Assembly: GCF_002858745.1 (NCBI RefSeq)
Contig: NZ_PJRO01000011.1
Coordinates: forward strand, 1-64,000
DNA from: Mesorhizobium loti
GTDB lineage: Bacteria > Pseudomonadota > Alphaproteobacteria > Rhizobiales > Rhizobiaceae
DNA: 64,000 nt
Direction of reading: 5' to 3'
The notes below the pieces were generated by a model, which saw only the letters and a program-made list of their open reading frames with translations, had not been told where the DNA came from and did not search any database. Position numbers and translations under genes: made by a program. Positions 36,693-44,671 of this stretch are shown here, one piece after another. How positions within the stretch are numbered: position 1 is the first letter of the stretch; the number at the start of each line of letters is the position of its first letter.

Positions 36693-37284
36693 CGATGGCA
36701 CCAAGCGACCTGAGTTCGGTCAGCAGCGGCAGAAGCGGCAGACCGACGATGGTGAAGTGATCGCCTTCGACCTTGTCGAACAGCTGGATGCCTTCGCCCT
36801 CGATCTGGTACGCGCCGACACTGGAAAGGGCCTTCTCGCCGACCCGCGCCAGATGACGGCCGATGAAGGCGGGATCGAGCTTGCGCATGGTGAGATTGGC
36901 GATGCCGACATGGCGCCACAACACCGTGCCGTTGCGCACCAGCACGGCGGCGCTGTTCAGCTGATGCGTCCTGCCCGACAGCGCCAGCAGATGGCGGCGC
37001 GCCCCTTCCATGTCGGCCGGCTTGTGGAACACCTCATCACCCAGCGACAGCGTCTGGTCACAGCCCAGCACGAGGGCCCCGGGCAAACGCGCGCTCACGT
37101 CGGTCGCCTTGGCCTCGGCCAGGATCGCCGCGACATCCTCCGGCGAAGTACCGCTGCCCTGGAGCGGTGCTTCGAGTGCGCGCTCGTCAACCATGGCCGG
37201 CACTGCTTCGACATCGACGCCGGCGTTCTTCAGCATGGCCAGCCGAAACGGGCTGCCCGACGCCAGGATGAGTTTCTCGGCCAT
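36685..37284 (-). CDS. maf: Maf family nucleotide pyrophosphatase
   Basis: Housekeeping pyrophosphatase that removes modified nucleoside triphosphates. The 199-residue product has LILASGSPFRLAMLKNAG (about 5-22), DERALE (about 33-38) and GCDQTLSLGDEVFHKP. Sequence alone does not settle whether it prefers m7GTP (YceF type) or dTTP/UTP. It begins the maf-aroE-coaE-dnaQ series; a 101-bp gap precedes it. Confidence 0.93.
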   Translation of the reverse strand: MAEKLILASGSPFRLAMLKNAGVDVEAVPAMVDERALEAPLQGSGTSPEDVAAILAEAKATDVSARLPGALVLGCDQTLSLGDEVFHKPADMEGARRHLLALSGRTHQLNSAAVLVRNGTVLWRHVGIANLTMRKLDPAFIGRHLARVGEKALSSVGAYQIEGEGIQLFDKVEGDHFTIVGLPLLPLLTELRSLGAIDG

Positions 37285-37385
37285 TCTATCTCCGCAGGCT
37301 TGTCAGCCCCGGCTATAACATGCCGCGTGATGTTGGAAGGATGAAATCCTGGAAGGGCAGTCTATCTTTCGACCAGACCTGCTTC

Positions 37386-38180
37386 TTATTCGGCTGCCAC
37401 AAGCTTTTCGGTCGTTTGCATGAAAGGGCGGATGACGATGCCCGCTTTCGTCATGGTCACGAAGCTCGCCGGCGGGATGACCTGCCACTCGGCGCCTTCG
37501 CAATCGAACGGCTCGGAGACGATGCAGCGGCCGCCGTGAAAAGCGGATGTATAGAGTGTCGGCGCGTGGCCGTCGGTCGAATAGCGCACGGCGTGCACGG
37601 CCTCGCCGTCGGAGAAGGCGGCGGTCAGTTTCAGCGCCGGATCGACGCCGGCCCGCAGTGCGGCCTCGAGCACGCGTTTGGTCGCCTTTTCAAGCGCGCC
37701 CTGCGGATCGGTCTCCATCCCTTCGTCGATCATCAGGAAGAAGAACAGTTCGGAATCGGTCGTGCCTTCGATCTGGTCGTAGAGTGCGTCCGGCAAAGCT
37801 GCCTCGAGCACGCGGCGAATGCGTTCGAAACCGCTGATCTGGCCGTTGTGCATGAACGACCAGCGGCCGGAAACAAAGGGGTGGCAGTTGGCGCGGCTGG
37901 TGGCGCCGCCGGTCGATGCGCGCACATGCGCCAGGAACAGGCCGGAGCGTATCTGCTTGCACAGGCTTTTGAGATTCGGATCCGACCAGGCTGGCAGGAT
38001 GTCGCGGTAGAGGCCGGGTTCTGTGCGGCCGCCATACCAGGCAAGGCCAAAACCATCGCCGTTGGTGGCTGATTTCGCTTCCTGCGCACAATGGCTCTGC
38101 GCGATCAGCGAATGACAAGGCGCACTCACGATGTCTTCGAGGAAGACCTCTTCACCGAGATAAGCCGCCCATCGGCACAT
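37386..38180 (-). CDS. Class II glutamine amidotransferase
   Basis: A 264-residue Ntn-type amidotransferase whose nucleophile is Cys2 (MCRWAAYLG). Family features are NGDGFGLAWYG (about 41-51), HVRASTGG (about 85-92), HPFVSGRWSFMHNGQI (about 100-115) and TTDSELFFF. It is of the EgtC/YafJ-like group, which hydrolyses gamma-glutamyl amides. The true substrate is unknown; no ergothioneine genes are adjacent. Confidence 0.88.
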   Translation of the reverse strand: MCRWAAYLGEEVFLEDIVSAPCHSLIAQSHCAQEAKSATNGDGFGLAWYGGRTEPGLYRDILPAWSDPNLKSLCKQIRSGLFLAHVRASTGGATSRANCHPFVSGRWSFMHNGQISGFERIRRVLEAALPDALYDQIEGTTDSELFFFLMIDEGMETDPQGALEKATKRVLEAALRAGVDPALKLTAAFSDGEAVHAVRYSTDGHAPTLYTSAFHGGRCIVSEPFDCEGAEWQVIPPASFVTMTKAGIVIRPFMQTTEKLVAAE

Positions 38181-38236
38181 GCATCAACGCCCTTCAGGCA
38201 CGTCTGAAAGAACGGCCAGCCTTGGCCGGCCTGAGA

Positions 38237-38458
38237 TCACGCCTGCGGACGCCGGTTGTGCGTACGCTCGTAGAGCTGGCGGATGATCCCGCTCGCCGTA
38301 GTCTCGAACAGGAAGGGTAAAAAAGCGTGAATGAGTGCGGCAGAGCCGGCCATGAACAGCCTGCTGGCGAACCAGCCGGCGAAGCGCATGTGTTCGAAAT
38401 AGCTTTCGTCGACCGAGTGCGGGTGGTCGGTGAACAGGCGGGCGATGCGCGTCGTCAT
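38237..38458 (-). CDS. Small DUF6356 family protein
   Basis: A 73-residue protein of unknown function, with HPHSVDESYFEHMRFAGWFASRLF and a hydrophobic middle (AGSAALIHAFLPFLFE) that may touch the membrane. It has GGGAGA upstream of the ATG at 38458; longer in-frame starts lie across the regulator's promoter and are rejected. It is divergent from the Lrp-type regulator; the pair recurs in alphaproteobacteria, which hints that the regulator controls it. Confidence 0.75.
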   Translation of the reverse strand: MTTRIARLFTDHPHSVDESYFEHMRFAGWFASRLFMAGSAALIHAFLPFLFETTASGIIRQLYERTHNRRPQA

Positions 38459-38540
38459 AGTGATTCTCCCATTCTTTGGGCCATCGTCCCACGCAATATC
38501 GGGGCTTTGATCCCAATTTATCCTTGTGGGCGGCCATATC

Positions 38541-38558
38541 TTGGGACAAATATCCCAA
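38541..38558. promoter_or_regulatory. Inverted repeat between DUF6356 gene and Lrp-type gene
   Basis: TTGGGA-N6-TCCCAA (38541-38558) is a perfect dyad with further half-sites ATCCCAA and TGGG nearby at about 38476-38518. It lies directly before the Lrp-type start and in the shared promoter region, as expected for an autoregulatory Lrp operator. Confidence 0.65.
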
Positions 38559-38559
38559 C

Positions 38560-39030
38560 ATGGCGCATGATCTCGATACGATCGATCGAAGAATCCTTGC
38601 TGAGCTGCAGCGCGACGGCACATTGTCGGTCGACCAGCTCTCTGAACGCGTCGGCCTTTCGCGCAACGCCTGCTGGCGGCGGGTGAAGAGGCTGGAGGAC
38701 GACCGTGTCATTACCGGCCGGGTTGCGCTGGTCGATGCGGACAAGCTTGGCCTTGGTCTTTCCGTGTTCATCATCGTGCGCACCTCGAGCCATGATCCGG
38801 ACTGGCTGGCGAAATTCCGCGCGGCGGTGACGTCCTTTCCCGAGATCACCGGTGTTTACCGCATGTCCGGCGATCTCGACTATGTGCTTCGCGCCCGCGT
38901 CGCCGATGTGAAGGCCTATGACCGGCTCTACCAGCGCTTGATCGCCAAGGTGCCATTGTCCGACGTGTCTGCCTCCTTCGTCATGGAGGAGATCAAGGAA
39001 ACGACGGTGGTGCCGGTGGAGATTCGATAG
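38560..39030 (+). CDS. Lrp/AsnC family transcriptional regulator
   Basis: A 156-residue regulator with the N-terminal winged helix (about 4-60, DQLSERVGLSRNACWRRVKRLEDDRVI) and C-terminal RAM domain (about 65-145, with ITGVYRMSGDLDYVLRARVAD). The frame is open upstream to 38476 but that lies in the divergent promoter; ATG 38560 starts the conserved sequence, right after the TTGGGA-N6-TCCCAA dyad. The effector is unknown; the neighbour of interest is the DUF6356 gene. Confidence 0.92.
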   Translation: MAHDLDTIDRRILAELQRDGTLSVDQLSERVGLSRNACWRRVKRLEDDRVITGRVALVDADKLGLGLSVFIIVRTSSHDPDWLAKFRAAVTSFPEITGVYRMSGDLDYVLRARVADVKAYDRLYQRLIAKVPLSDVSASFVMEEIKETTVVPVEIR

Positions 39031-39077
39031 ACGGCGCCAAAAACTCAAGGTTCTCGACGGCCGTGGTTCAGATCTGT

Positions 39078-39095
39078 ATGTTACGACCGTAACAT
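39078..39095. promoter_or_regulatory. Palindromic operator candidate before the ChrB-N/MFS operon
   Basis: ATGTTACG-AC-CGTAACAT is a perfect 8-bp inverted repeat with a 2-bp centre, 12 bp upstream of the ChrB-like start. Position and symmetry suggest a regulator binding site, maybe the ChrB-like protein itself. Confidence 0.6.
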
Positions 39096-39107
39096 CAGGA
39101 ATCAACC

Positions 39108-39650
39108 ATGGTTTCTTTATCCTGGCTTCTGCTCACCTATAAGGTGCCGCCCGAACCGGCAACCAAGCGCATTGCACTGTGGCGGCGATTGAAGGGCATG
39201 GGCGCGGTCTATCTGCAGAACGGTTTCTGCTTGCTGCCCAGGACCGATGACCACATCCGCCGGCTGAAGATGATCGAGAACGACATCCTTGAAATGGCGG
39301 GCGAGTCAGTGATCCTGGAAACTGTCGCCCTGGATCGCGCGCAGGAAGACAAGGTTGTGCAGCGCTTCCGAGCCGACCGGGACGACCAGTATCGCGAATT
39401 CCTGGGCCGCTGCGCGGATTTCGAAGCCGAGATCGCCAAGGAAGTCGCCATCAACAAATTCACCTACGCCGAGCTCGACGAAGAAGACGCGGACCTCAGG
39501 AAGCTTCAGGGCTGGCTGGAGAAGATCCGGAAACTCGATTTCTACGAGGCGCCGCTGGCCGAGGAGGCTGCAGAGCGCCTGCGTGCCTGCGAGGTTCTGC
39601 TGGACAGCTACGCCAAACGTGTCTTCGAAGCCCATGACGAGAACCGTTGA
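39108..39650 (+). CDS. ChrB N-terminal domain protein (chromate-resistance regulator-like)
   Basis: A 180-residue protein matching the N-terminal domain of ChrB, the chromate sensor that represses chrA: WLLLTYKVPPEPATKRIALWRRLKGMGAVYLQNGFCLLP (about 6-44) is the family hallmark, followed by a coiled helical part. It lacks the C-terminal ChrB domain, and the downstream partner is an MFS permease, not ChrA. The MFS ATG comes one base after this gene's TGA, so they are coupled. Direct chromate sensing here is an inference. Confidence 0.8.
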   Translation: MVSLSWLLLTYKVPPEPATKRIALWRRLKGMGAVYLQNGFCLLPRTDDHIRRLKMIENDILEMAGESVILETVALDRAQEDKVVQRFRADRDDQYREFLGRCADFEAEIAKEVAINKFTYAELDEEDADLRKLQGWLEKIRKLDFYEAPLAEEAAERLRACEVLLDSYAKRVFEAHDENR

Positions 39651-39651
39651 G

Positions 39652-40872
39652 ATGAGCAGTGTGGACAATGCTACCAGCCCCATAACCCGTCGCGGTCTTC
39701 CCGCCGGCGTCTGGGCGCTCGGTTTCGTCTCGATGTTCATGGACATCTCCTCGGAGATGATCCACGCGCTGCTGCCTGTCTACATGGTGGCGGTGCTCGG
39801 CACGTCGAGCCTCACCGTTGGCATCATCGAAGGCATTGCCGAGGCCACGGCCTCGATAACCAAGATCTTTTCCGGAGCGCTCAGCGACTGGCTTGGCAAG
39901 CGCAAGGTCCTGGCGGCGCTCGGCTATGGGCTGGCCGCGATCACCAAGCCGATCTTTCCGCTGGCACCGTCGATCGGCTGGCTGGTTGCCGCGCGTTTCA
40001 TCGACCGCATCGGCAAGGGTATCCGGGGCGCCCCGCGCGATGCCCTGATCGCCGACATCACACCGCCCGAGCAGCGCGGTGCCGGCTTCGGCCTGCGGCA
40101 GTCGCTCGACACCGTCGGCGCTTTTGCCGGCCCGCTGCTGGCCATCGCGCTGATGTGGGCGACTGCAGATCATTTCCAGGCGGTTTTCTGGATCGCCGTC
40201 ATCCCGGCGTTCATTGCCGTCGCCCTGATCGTTTTTGTGGTGAAGGAGCCTCAGCAGCGGGCTGGCGTACGTCGGGTCCGCATGCCGCTGCGGCGCTCGG
40301 AGCTGCGTCGTCTGGACGCGACCTTCTGGCTGGTGGTGAGTGTGGCGGCGGTTTTCACGCTCGCCCGTTTCAGCGAGGCCTTCCTGATCCTGCGCGCGCA
40401 GTCGATCGGCCTGTCGCTGGCGCTGGTGCCGATCGTGCTGGTGGCGATGAACCTTGCCTATTCACTGTCGGCCTACCCGGTCGGCGTGCTCGCCGACCGG
40501 GTCAGCCGGCCGATGCTTCTGGCCGTGGGTCTCGTGTTTCTGGTGGCTGCCGACCTTGTCCTTGCCTTTGTGCCCGATATTGCTGGTCTCCTCGTCGGTG
40601 TCGTTCTGTGGGGACTGCATATGGGCTTCACGCAAGGGCTGCTGGCAACGCTTGTTGCCGATGCGGCCCCAGTGGAACTGCGCGGCACGGCCTTTGGCAT
40701 GTTCAACCTGATCACAGGCCTCGCCCTGCTTGTCGCCAGCGTGCTGGCCGGCTTCCTGTGGGATCAGATCGGCCCACAGGCCACTTTCCTCGCCGGCGCT
40801 GCCTTTGCCCTTGTCGCGCTTGTCGGACTGCTACCCTTGCGAGCCCGGCTGTCGAGGCCCAATAGTCGATGA
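39652..40872 (+). CDS. MFS transporter (12 helices) paired with ChrB-N protein
   Basis: A 406-residue major facilitator permease with about 12 predicted membrane helices and the MFS motif A region (LSDWLGKRKVLAALGYG, about 82-98), plus RFIDRIGKGIRGAPRDALIAD. A much longer open frame exists but overlaps the ChrB-N gene in another phase; ATG 39652 begins one base after that gene's stop. By context it may export an oxyanion or other toxic solute; the substrate is unproven. Confidence 0.85.
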   Translation: MSSVDNATSPITRRGLPAGVWALGFVSMFMDISSEMIHALLPVYMVAVLGTSSLTVGIIEGIAEATASITKIFSGALSDWLGKRKVLAALGYGLAAITKPIFPLAPSIGWLVAARFIDRIGKGIRGAPRDALIADITPPEQRGAGFGLRQSLDTVGAFAGPLLAIALMWATADHFQAVFWIAVIPAFIAVALIVFVVKEPQQRAGVRRVRMPLRRSELRRLDATFWLVVSVAAVFTLARFSEAFLILRAQSIGLSLALVPIVLVAMNLAYSLSAYPVGVLADRVSRPMLLAVGLVFLVAADLVLAFVPDIAGLLVGVVLWGLHMGFTQGLLATLVADAAPVELRGTAFGMFNLITGLALLVASVLAGFLWDQIGPQATFLAGAAFALVALVGLLPLRARLSRPNSR

Positions 40873-40938
40873 AAGAAACGCGTTGAAACACCTGTAACCA
40901 GTTGACTTGATGCACCGCTCGCCCGATAGGATCGCGCC

Positions 40939-41424
40939 ATGCACCCGACATTCCAAAATCAATCCGTCTTTGGCCAGACGGTCGGTTTCGTCCGCCTGCC
41001 ACATGGCGAGGGGTTGGCGCTGCCGGCCTATGAAAGCGCCGGCGCTGCCGGCATGGACCTGCGGGCTGCCGTTCCCGAGGATCGGCCGCTGCTCATCCTT
41101 CCCGGCAGGCGCGCGCTGGTGCCGACCGGGCTGGTATTGGAAATTCCCGAAGGGCTGGAAGGCCAGGTTCGTCCCCGTTCCGGCCTCGCATTGAAACATG
41201 GCATCACCTGCCTCAACACACCCGGTACTGTCGACAGCGACTATCGTGGCGAGGTCAAGGTGCTCCTGATCAACCACGGTGACGAAGAGTTCTATGTCGA
41301 GCGCGGCATGCGCATCGCCCAGATCGTCTTTGCGCCGGCCGTGCAGGTCCGCTCCGAGGAACGCGGACTCGCCGGCGGCACCGAGCGTGGCGGCGGTGGT
41401 TTCGGATCGACCGGAACGGCGTGA
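40939..41424 (+). CDS. dut: dUTP diphosphatase
   Basis: Hydrolyses dUTP to dUMP, keeping uracil out of DNA and feeding dTMP synthesis. The 161-residue trimeric-type product has motifs AGMDLRA (about 37-43), RSGLALK (about 79-85), GTVDSDYRGE (about 95-104), RIAQIVF and the C-terminal GGFGSTG that closes over the nucleotide. It overlaps the next gene by one base. Confidence 0.96.
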   Translation: MHPTFQNQSVFGQTVGFVRLPHGEGLALPAYESAGAAGMDLRAAVPEDRPLLILPGRRALVPTGLVLEIPEGLEGQVRPRSGLALKHGITCLNTPGTVDSDYRGEVKVLLINHGDEEFYVERGMRIAQIVFAPAVQVRSEERGLAGGTERGGGGFGSTGTA

Positions 41425-42083
41425 TGACGCTGCCCGGACTGGTCATCTTCGACTGTGACGGTATCCTGGTCGATACCGAAAACATGGCCAATGAGCGCCT
41501 GGCGCTGTGGCTCACCGAGGCCGGTTATCCGGTCGACTTCAACTATTGCCGCAAGCATTTTTCCGGCCGCTCGATGGTCTCCGTGCGCAACGAGATCCTG
41601 GAAGTGGCAGGCATCGATCTCGGCGAGGATTTTGCCGACCGCTGGAATGTCGGCCTGCCGGAGCTTTTTGCGAAAGGCGTCGACGAAATCCCCTATGTCC
41701 GCGACGTGATCGATGCCGTGCGTGTGGCCAACGTTCCTTATTGCGTCGCCTCTTCGGCGCGCGTGTCCAAGATGCATATCACGCTGGGTGTCACCGGGCT
41801 GCTACCGTTCTTCGAACACGCCATGTTCAGCTCCACCATGGTCGGCCGCTCGAAGCCGTTCCCGGACCTGTTCCTGCATGCCGCCAAGGAAATGGGCGTC
41901 GAACCGGCCGATTGTATCGTCATCGAGGATTCGGTGGCCGGCACCAAGGCGGGTATCGCCGCCGGCATGCGGGTCTTCTCTTACCATGGCGATCCGCATT
42001 CCGATCCCGAAGGCCTGGAAAAAGCCGGTGGCGTCCTCTTCGCCGACATGCGCGATCTGCCGGGGCTTGTCCCGCTGCGCTGA
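41424..42083 (+). CDS. HAD superfamily hydrolase (beta-phosphoglucomutase-like)
   Basis: A 219-residue HAD phosphatase. Motif I is FDCDGILVDTEN (nucleophile Asp and general acid near residues 9-11), motif II lies in the VASSARVSKM strand, and motif IV is VIEDSVAGTKAG (about 170-181). A cap domain sits between I and II. The start could be the GTG at 41421 or the ATG at 41424; the ATG is used. The substrate is likely a small phospho-sugar. Confidence 0.9.
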   Translation: MTLPGLVIFDCDGILVDTENMANERLALWLTEAGYPVDFNYCRKHFSGRSMVSVRNEILEVAGIDLGEDFADRWNVGLPELFAKGVDEIPYVRDVIDAVRVANVPYCVASSARVSKMHITLGVTGLLPFFEHAMFSSTMVGRSKPFPDLFLHAAKEMGVEPADCIVIEDSVAGTKAGIAAGMRVFSYHGDPHSDPEGLEKAGGVLFADMRDLPGLVPLR

Positions 42084-42285
42084 GCGATCTTCGTCGCTCC
42101 GTGACCGTTCCGCGTCGCGTGCTGCCGGCGTTTTGGCAGGAATGTTCCGCGCCGGTCGTCTGAACCAATCGCATTCGTTTGCTGCGTCTAGGCGGTCTCG
42201 CTAGTGTCCCGGTCCTGAAATTCGCCACAGCGTGTCGTTTAGCTCTCGAAGCTGCGGCCAACGTGTCTTTTGCGGAGAGACTTCG

Positions 42286-43092
42286 ATGGATAAGGGCAAG
42301 ATTTTTCGAAACCTGCACGCCGAAACCTTCGTCATTCCCAACCCGTGGGACATCGGTTCGGCCAAACTGCTTTCCTCCCTGGGCTTCAAGGCGCTGGCCA
42401 CGACCAGCGCCGGCTATGCCTTCTCGCGCGGCCTGCCAGACGGCGCGATCGGCTTCGAGGAAATGATCCAGCATTGCCGCGAGATCGTTGCGGCAACCAA
42501 CCTGCCGGTGTCGGCCGATCTGGAAAAAGGCAAGGGTGATAGTGCCGAAAGCGCCGGCGAGACCATTTTCGCCGCTGAAGCGGCCGGCTTGGCGGGTTGC
42601 TCGATCGAGGACCACACCGGTGACGCCGACAAGCCGATCTACGATTTCACGCAGGCCGTGGAACGTGTCGCCGCGGCGGCGGAAGCGGCGCGGGCCCTGA
42701 AGCATGACTTCGTCTTCACCGCGCGGGCCGAGAACTTCCTGCATGGCCGCCCCGATCTCGACGACACCATCCGCCGCCTGCAGGCCTATCAGAAGGCAGG
42801 CGCCGACGTGCTTTATGCTCCGGGTCTTTCCGACATTGCTTCGGTGCGCGCCGTCTGCCAGGCGCTTGAGAAGCCTGTCAACGTTCTGTCAACGGCCGAT
42901 TTCACCGTTCCAGCCTTGGCGCAAGCTGGTGCCAAGCGCATTTCCGTCGGTTCGCAGCTCGCGTGCACCGCTTTCAGTGCCCTTGAGCGAGCGGGCCGCG
43001 AGTTGCTCGATATTGGGTCCTTTACCTTCAATCGTGCCAACACCATGACTTACGGGAAGATGACGGAACTGTTTTCGGCAGGTCAGGCGTGA
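42286..43092 (+). CDS. Isocitrate lyase/PEP mutase family protein
   Basis: A 268-residue TIM-barrel protein of the ICL/PEP mutase superfamily: NPWDIGSAKLLSSLGFKALATTSAGYAFSRG at the N-terminus, the acidic metal-site strand SADLEKGKGDS and SIEDHTG. Members include oxaloacetate decarboxylases and 2-methylisocitrate lyases; the substrate cannot be fixed here. It has GGAGAG before its ATG. It overlaps the hydroxyproline dehydratase gene by 4 bp, suggesting a shared catabolic role. Confidence 0.82.
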   Translation: MDKGKIFRNLHAETFVIPNPWDIGSAKLLSSLGFKALATTSAGYAFSRGLPDGAIGFEEMIQHCREIVAATNLPVSADLEKGKGDSAESAGETIFAAEAAGLAGCSIEDHTGDADKPIYDFTQAVERVAAAAEAARALKHDFVFTARAENFLHGRPDLDDTIRRLQAYQKAGADVLYAPGLSDIASVRAVCQALEKPVNVLSTADFTVPALAQAGAKRISVGSQLACTAFSALERAGRELLDIGSFTFNRANTMTYGKMTELFSAGQA

Positions 43093-44093
43093 CGGCGCCG
43101 CTCACTGTTGTCGACATGCACACCGGAGGCGAGCCACTTAGGATCGTCACCGGTGGTTATCCGCCCATTCCCAAGGGCACGATCCTCGAAAAGCGCGCTT
43201 ATGTGCGCGACCATCTCGACCATCTGCGCCGTATCCTGATGTTCGAGCCGCGCGGGCACTACGACATGTATGGCGCGCTACTGGTGGAACCGGATCTGCC
43301 CGGTGCCGATCTTGCTGTGCTGTTCATGCACAATGAGGGCTACTCGACCATGTGCGGCCATGCCATCGTGGCGCTCGGCCGCTATGCCATCGACCAGGGG
43401 CTGGTGGCGGCAAAGGAGCCGCTGACGACGGTGAACATCGAAGCGCCATGCGGGCTGGTCGTCGCCTCGGTCGAGGTTACCAACGGCAAGGCCGGCGCCG
43501 TGTCTTTCGAGAGCGTTCCGGCTTTCCTGTTTGCCGGTGATCAGTCAGTGGATCTGCCGGGTTTCGGACGCATCAACTTCGATATCGCTTATGGTGGTGC
43601 CTTCTATGCTCTGGCCGATAGCCGCCAGTTCGGCCTGGAGTTCGGCCAAAGCCGCGTGCGCGATTTCGTCGATGCCGCGACCGCGCTGACCGAACAGCTG
43701 AAGCGCGATGTCCCGCTTTCGCACCCTGATCACGCCGAGCTCGCTTTTCTCTACGGCACGATCCTGACCGACGGCGCCGATGCCTTCTCGGATCGGCCGA
43801 CCCGCAACATCTGCGTTTTCGCTGACGCCGAGGTGGATCGTTCGCCGACCGGCTCGGGTGTAACGGCGCGGCTCGCCGCCATGTTCGCCAAGCACCAGAT
43901 CGGCCTTGGCCAGAAACGTGTCTTCGAGAGCATCGCCGGTTCGCGATTTTCGGGCAGCGTCGTCCGCGCAATCAAGGCAGGGCCGCACGCAGCCATCGTT
44001 GCAGAGGTCGGCGGGCGCGCCTACTATAGCGGGCGCGCCGAATTCATCGTCGAGGCTGATGACGCGCTCGGTCAGGGATTTCTGCTGAGATGA
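43089..44093 (+). CDS. trans-3-hydroxy-L-proline dehydratase (proline racemase family)
   Basis: A 334-residue proline racemase-superfamily enzyme. The first catalytic residue is Cys89 in STMCGHA. The second active position is Thr254 in DRSPTGSG, where racemases and 4-hydroxyproline epimerases have Cys; Cys/Thr marks trans-3-hydroxy-L-proline dehydratases, which make pyrroline-2-carboxylate. It starts with GTG and is coupled to the PEP mutase-like gene upstream and the secreted protein downstream (4-bp overlaps). No pyrroline-2-carboxylate reductase is adjacent. Confidence 0.82.
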   Translation: MTAPLTVVDMHTGGEPLRIVTGGYPPIPKGTILEKRAYVRDHLDHLRRILMFEPRGHYDMYGALLVEPDLPGADLAVLFMHNEGYSTMCGHAIVALGRYAIDQGLVAAKEPLTTVNIEAPCGLVVASVEVTNGKAGAVSFESVPAFLFAGDQSVDLPGFGRINFDIAYGGAFYALADSRQFGLEFGQSRVRDFVDAATALTEQLKRDVPLSHPDHAELAFLYGTILTDGADAFSDRPTRNICVFADAEVDRSPTGSGVTARLAAMFAKHQIGLGQKRVFESIAGSRFSGSVVRAIKAGPHAAIVAEVGGRAYYSGRAEFIVEADDALGQGFLLR

Positions 44094-44470
44094 ATGTTGC
44101 GATACGTGCCGTGTTGATCGCCGCAGCGCTGCTGGTCGGTTCCAGCCCTTTCGCGCTCGCCGACGAGAAGGGCGAGTTCGCCGTGCTCGTGGAAGCATTG
44201 CACAACGAGATCGCCGGCTGTTGGATGCCGCCGGATATGAAAGGCACCAAGCCGGCACCCATCATCGTTAAGGTTCGCCTCAAGCGGGATGGTTCGTTGG
44301 CTGCCAAGCCGGCGGTCGAAAACCCGCCCAAGGCCAAGGAAGCAAAATTGCTCGCGGCAAGCGCCGTCCGCGCTGTGGAACGTTGCGCGCCCTTTCGCAG
44401 CATGAAGCGCACCCGCGTTCCCTATGAGCGTTGGCGCGAGCTGAAGCTCAACTTCGCGCCGATGTTCTGA
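44090..44470 (+). CDS. Small secreted protein, TolA/TonB C-terminal-like
   Basis: A 126-residue protein with a clear signal peptide (AVLIAAALLVGSSPFALA, cleavage after about residue 24). The mature part resembles the C-terminal fold of TolA/TonB: NEIAGCWMPP, VKVRLKRDGSLAAKPAVENPP and ASAVRAVERCAPFRSM. Two cysteines (about 44 and 99) could form a disulphide. It overlaps the hydroxyproline dehydratase gene by 4 bp, which may be chance packing rather than a shared function. Confidence 0.75.
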   Translation: MNVAIRAVLIAAALLVGSSPFALADEKGEFAVLVEALHNEIAGCWMPPDMKGTKPAPIIVKVRLKRDGSLAAKPAVENPPKAKEAKLLAASAVRAVERCAPFRSMKRTRVPYERWRELKLNFAPMF

Positions 44471-44597
44471 GCGGCGCCCCCACTGCTCGGGGCTGGCTTT
44501 GTATTCTCGCCCAATCAGCAATAGCTTGCAAAAAATCGGCATTCCACTAGACCCGCGCCCGGCCGGCGTGGCAGAAAGCCGGGGTTTTGGGCTGTTG

Positions 44598-44636
44598 GAG
44601 CGCCACGCGTCCGAAAGGATGCGCAAAGGTGGCTCT
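44598..44636. repeat. Short palindromic hairpin before the adenosine kinase gene
   Basis: GAGCGCCACGCGTCC and GGATGCG...GGTGGCTC form a stem-loop around a GAAA loop, in the 201-bp gap before the adenosine kinase gene. It resembles another class of rhizobial intergenic REP-like palindromes. The rest of the gap shows no gene. Confidence 0.55.
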
Positions 44637-44671
44637 AAAACTTTGATTTGGCGCGCCGCGCGGAGACCTGA

